A stretch of DNA of 8,140 bases from assembly GCF_002428305.1 (NCBI RefSeq), contig NZ_DIVJ01000035.1, positions 52,639 through 60,778 of the forward strand. Direction: 5' to 3'. The position numbers and the translations under genes are program-made. This document shows positions 5,856 through 8,140 of this stretch, in pieces; position 1 is the stretch's first letter, and every line of letters starts with the position of its first letter. The notes beneath the pieces were generated by a model that worked only from the letters and a program-made list of their open reading frames with translations, ran no database searches and had not been told where the DNA came from. Source of the stretch: Flavobacterium sp. UBA6135. Its GTDB lineage: Bacteria > Bacteroidota > Bacteroidia > Flavobacteriales > Flavobacteriaceae.

Positions 5856-7953
5856 GTTTATTTGAGTTAAGTTTTTCTATTAAAATTTCGTCACATTTCG
5901 GGCAATATTCATGTTCACCGTTTAGATATCCGTGAATCGCACAAACGCTAAATACAGGCGTTACGGTAATATATGGCAATTTGAAATTCGTAATTACCTT
6001 TTTAACAAAGTTGCGGCAAGCTTCAACAGAGCTTATCTTTTCATTCATATACAAATGCAAAACGGTACCTCCGGTGTATTTACACTGCAAATCATCCTGC
6101 ATTAATAAAGCCTCAAACGGATCTTCTGTATAATCTACTGGAATTTGTGAACTGTTAGTATAATAGATGTTTTCTCCCTCTCCAGCTTGAATAATGTTAG
6201 GATAACGCTTTTTATCCTCTTTCGCAAAACGATAGGTAGTTCCCTCTGCGGGCGTTGCTTCCAAATTGTATAAATTTCCAGTTTCTTCCTGAAACTGTTT
6301 CATTCTGTTTCGGATATACTCCAGTATTTCTGTGGCCATATCCGTTCCAAAAGTACTTGTAATATCATGTGCCCCTTTCGTAAAGTTTAAAATCATTTCG
6401 TTGATACCGTTGACACCTATCGTAGAAAAATGGTTTCTAAAATGAGGCAAATACCTTTTGGTATAGGGATATAATCCTCGATCATACATGTCTTGTACAA
6501 ACACTCGTTTTTTTTCTAAAGTAGATTTAGCCAATTCCATTAAATAATCCACTTGTTGATAAAGTCCTGTTTTATTTTCCGGATATAAATAACCTAAGCG
6601 AGCCATATTGATGGTCACTACACCAATACTTCCTGTCATTTCAGCACTTCCAAATAAACCATTTCCGCGTTTTAATAACTCTCGTAAATCGAGTTGCAAA
6701 CGACAACACATGCTTCTAACGGCATTAGGTTTATAGGCATTTGGGTTTTCAACTTTTTCACCATTAGTATCATAAACATATTGGCTACCAATAAAATTTT
6801 GAAAATAGGAAGAACCAATTTTAGCTGTGTTTTCAAAAAGAATATCGGTGTTTTCACCATACCAATCAAATTCTTCGGTAATGTTTACAGTAGGAATTGG
6901 AAATGTAAAAGGTTGGCCGTTAGCATCCCCTTCCGTCATAACAGTATAGTAGGCCTTGTTTATTAAATTCATTTCGGGTTGAAAATGTTCGTACCGTAGT
7001 TCCAATGGTGATGCTACTCCCCTCTCTTTTGCCCTTTGTAAAAAGGCTTCTCCCTTTGAATTTAAAAATAGATGCTCATTATTGCGGGTTGGTATTTGTA
7101 CTTTTAAATCATCCGGTACCACCCAGTCTAAAGTAATATTAGTAAATGGTGATTGTCCCCATCTGGCCGGTACATTAAGATTATATACAAAACTTCGAAC
7201 GGCTTTCAGTATCTCTTCGAAGCTCAAATTGTCTTTAAAAACATACGGAGCCAAATAAGTATCAAAAGAACTAAAGGCTTGAGCTCCAGCCCATTCACTT
7301 TGTAATATACCTAAAAAATTGGCCATTTGTCCCAAAGCTTCTCTAAAATGAGCCGGTGGTTTGCTTTCTACTCTACCTCTAACTCCGTTGAAACCATCGT
7401 TTAATAGTACCCTCAAACTCCAGCCGGCACAATACCCCGTTAGACAATCTAAATCATGAATATGGTAGTCGCCATTTCGGTGTGCAAAACCTTCTTCCTT
7501 TGAATACACTTTGTCTAACCAATAATTAGCTATAATTTTTCCGGCTACATTATTTACTAAGCCGGCATTAGAATAAGAGGTGTTTGCGTTAGCATTAATT
7601 CGCCAATCCGTTTGAGAAATATACTCTTCAATAGTTTGTGTGCTGTCCACATACGAAGTATCTTCATTTAAGCCCAATATGTGTTCCCTTTGCATTTTTC
7701 GAGTATGCCTGTAAACCATAAACGACTTCATCACGTCAAAATAACCCCTACTGAACAACACTTTTTCAATAATATCTTGAATCTCTTCAACGGCCCAAGT
7801 CTCTTTATCATCCAATTTATGCAGCACATCTTCTACTACCAATGGATTATAATTTTGCAATTCGCTTTCAAATGCTTTTTCGATTGCTTGTTCTATTTTG
7901 AACAATTCAAATGGTTTGAAAACACCGTTTCTTTTAATAACATATTTTTCCAT
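5833..7953 (-). CDS. nrdD: Anaerobic ribonucleoside-triphosphate reductase NrdD, lacking its glycyl-radical tail
   Basis: Class III reductase that converts ribonucleotides to deoxyribonucleotides without oxygen. The frame encodes 706 aa. An N-terminal ATP cone spans about 3-92 (YVIKRNGVFKPF through HTRKMQRE), giving allosteric control by ATP/dATP. The core shows GDYHIHDLDCLTGYC (161-175), NLNVPARWGQSPFTNITLDW (258-277), RSMCCRLQL (413-421) with the probable thiyl-radical cysteine among C416/C417, and GNGLFGSAEMTGSIG (430-444). The zinc ribbon near the end has C671, H674, C684 and C687. A fused NrdD continues about 20-30 residues further to the RVxGYxxPV glycyl motif. This frame instead ends at HENTNPF without it, and the motif lies in the next ORF in another frame. 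On its own this polypeptide could not hold the glycyl radical. The start has no Shine-Dalgarno sequence, and the ATP cone begins immediately, so ATG 7953 is well placed. Confidence 0.95.
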   Translation of the reverse strand: MEKYVIKRNGVFKPFELFKIEQAIEKAFESELQNYNPLVVEDVLHKLDDKETWAVEEIQDIIEKVLFSRGYFDVMKSFMVYRHTRKMQREHILGLNEDTSYVDSTQTIEEYISQTDWRINANANTSYSNAGLVNNVAGKIIANYWLDKVYSKEEGFAHRNGDYHIHDLDCLTGYCAGWSLRVLLNDGFNGVRGRVESKPPAHFREALGQMANFLGILQSEWAGAQAFSSFDTYLAPYVFKDNLSFEEILKAVRSFVYNLNVPARWGQSPFTNITLDWVVPDDLKVQIPTRNNEHLFLNSKGEAFLQRAKERGVASPLELRYEHFQPEMNLINKAYYTVMTEGDANGQPFTFPIPTVNITEEFDWYGENTDILFENTAKIGSSYFQNFIGSQYVYDTNGEKVENPNAYKPNAVRSMCCRLQLDLRELLKRGNGLFGSAEMTGSIGVVTINMARLGYLYPENKTGLYQQVDYLMELAKSTLEKKRVFVQDMYDRGLYPYTKRYLPHFRNHFSTIGVNGINEMILNFTKGAHDITSTFGTDMATEILEYIRNRMKQFQEETGNLYNLEATPAEGTTYRFAKEDKKRYPNIIQAGEGENIYYTNSSQIPVDYTEDPFEALLMQDDLQCKYTGGTVLHLYMNEKISSVEACRNFVKKVITNFKLPYITVTPVFSVCAIHGYLNGEHEYCPKCDEILIEKLNSNKHENTNPF

Positions 7954-7992
7954 GAAATTTAATTTGAATAATTAATTTATCGAATGAATTAT

Positions 7993-8000
7993 CAAATTTA
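7993..8000 (-). promoter_or_regulatory. Candidate promoter -7 element for nrdD
   Basis: On the minus strand the bases read TAAATTTG, matching the Bacteroidota -7 motif TAnnTTTG. It is 40 bp before the nrdD start codon and would give a leader of roughly 35 nt. No clear -33 element is seen upstream. The surrounding DNA is so AT-rich that a chance match is possible. Confidence 0.35.
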
Positions 8001-8008
8001 ATTTAAAT

Positions 8009-8024
8009 AGGATATTTTTATCCT
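8009..8024 (-). promoter_or_regulatory. Palindrome upstream of nrdD, candidate operator
   Basis: AGGATA-TTTT-TATCCT is a perfect 6-bp inverted repeat with a 4-bp centre. It is centred about 28 bp upstream of the start point implied by the TAAATTTG element, so it would overlap the -33 region. A bound protein there would more easily repress than activate. It does not match the NrdR box or the Crp/Fnr core. Function is inferred from position only. Confidence 0.3.
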
Positions 8025-8039
8025 GTTTTAATAATATAA

Positions 8040-8071
8040 TATCAACAAGTTAATTTGATTTTTTGTTGATA
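8040..8071. repeat. 9-bp inverted repeat upstream of nrdD
   Basis: TATCAACAA (8040-8048) and TTGTTGATA (8063-8071) are perfect 9-bp inverted arms separated by 14 nt, about 90 to 120 bp before the nrdD start codon. On the minus strand the distal arm extends to TTATCAACAA, one base from the DnaA box TTATCCACA. This could be a paired regulator site or a hairpin. No T tract follows on either strand. Confidence 0.35.
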
Positions 8072-8140
8072 AGTTTAATTTAGAATGGAAAAATAAAAAT
8101 TAAAAAACTTCTGCATCGTTTAAATTACTACCTAAAAAAG

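Noticed and set aside
6694..6966. Plus-strand 90-codon frame opposite nrdD, and similar frames at 7681-7962 (plus), 6672-6869 and 1144-1374 (minus)
   Set aside because: These are shadows of nrdD and norB in other frames, with no family features. The real frames carry conserved motifs throughout.
1..8140. Mobile elements, CRISPR arrays, tRNA or rRNA genes
   Set aside because: No transposase, spaced direct repeats, terminal repeats or tRNA-like folds were seen. Gene content and style are uniform across the window.

Overview
The window reads as chromosomal DNA of a Bacteroidota bacterium, most likely a member of the Flavobacteriaceae. The DNA is AT-rich, gene starts lack Shine-Dalgarno sequences, and the promoter-like sites match the Bacteroidota -7 element TAnnTTTG. 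The proteins also look like flavobacterial versions of their families. This placement is inferred from sequence style, since no rRNA or marker gene is present. All eight supported genes lie on the minus strand, so transcription runs from high to low coordinates.

Upstream module (about 8140 to 5018). A leader with inverted repeats and a candidate promoter precedes the oxygen-independent ribonucleotide reductase genes. The long nrdD frame (706 aa) has the ATP cone, the catalytic core and the zinc ribbon, but it stops before the glycyl-radical segment. That segment is encoded in a different frame by a 56-codon ORF (5855 to 5685) that overlaps nrdD by 23 bp and carries the motif RVMGYHRPV. Its 3' end overlaps the best start of nrdG, the radical-SAM activase, by 17 bp. 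The nrdG start is therefore placed at 5701, 18 codons inside the longest open frame.

Regulatory junction (5017 to 4930). Directly after the nrdG stop lies a perfect 16-bp palindrome with the Crp/Fnr core TGAT-N4-ATCA. About 30 bp further on is a TATAAT/TAnnTTTG promoter element. This is the geometry of an activator-dependent (class II) promoter. Between the inferred transcript start and the next gene is an 18-bp interrupted palindrome that could be the operator of the regulator encoded there.

Downstream module (4929 to 228). The order is an Rrf2-family Fe-S regulator (NsrR/IscR-like), nadA, nadB, norC and norB, tightly packed with gaps of 2 to 39 bp and one 20-bp overlap. A hairpin followed by six U residues lies 68 nt past norB and probably ends the transcript. 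nadB and nadA make quinolinate for NAD. norC and norB encode a cytochrome c and a heme-copper subunit of the nitric oxide reductase type. The NorB-like protein departs from textbook cNOR at several metal-ligand positions: one FeB histidine is Asn, the FeB glutamate is Val, and the low-spin heme histidine of the HxH motif is Met.

Taken together, the window looks like a low-oxygen/nitric-oxide response block. It combines deoxynucleotide synthesis without oxygen, an Fe-S sensor regulator, NAD synthesis through an Fe-S enzyme, and a divergent NO-reductase-like complex. The items most worth following up are the detached glycyl-radical ORF and the altered NorB active site.
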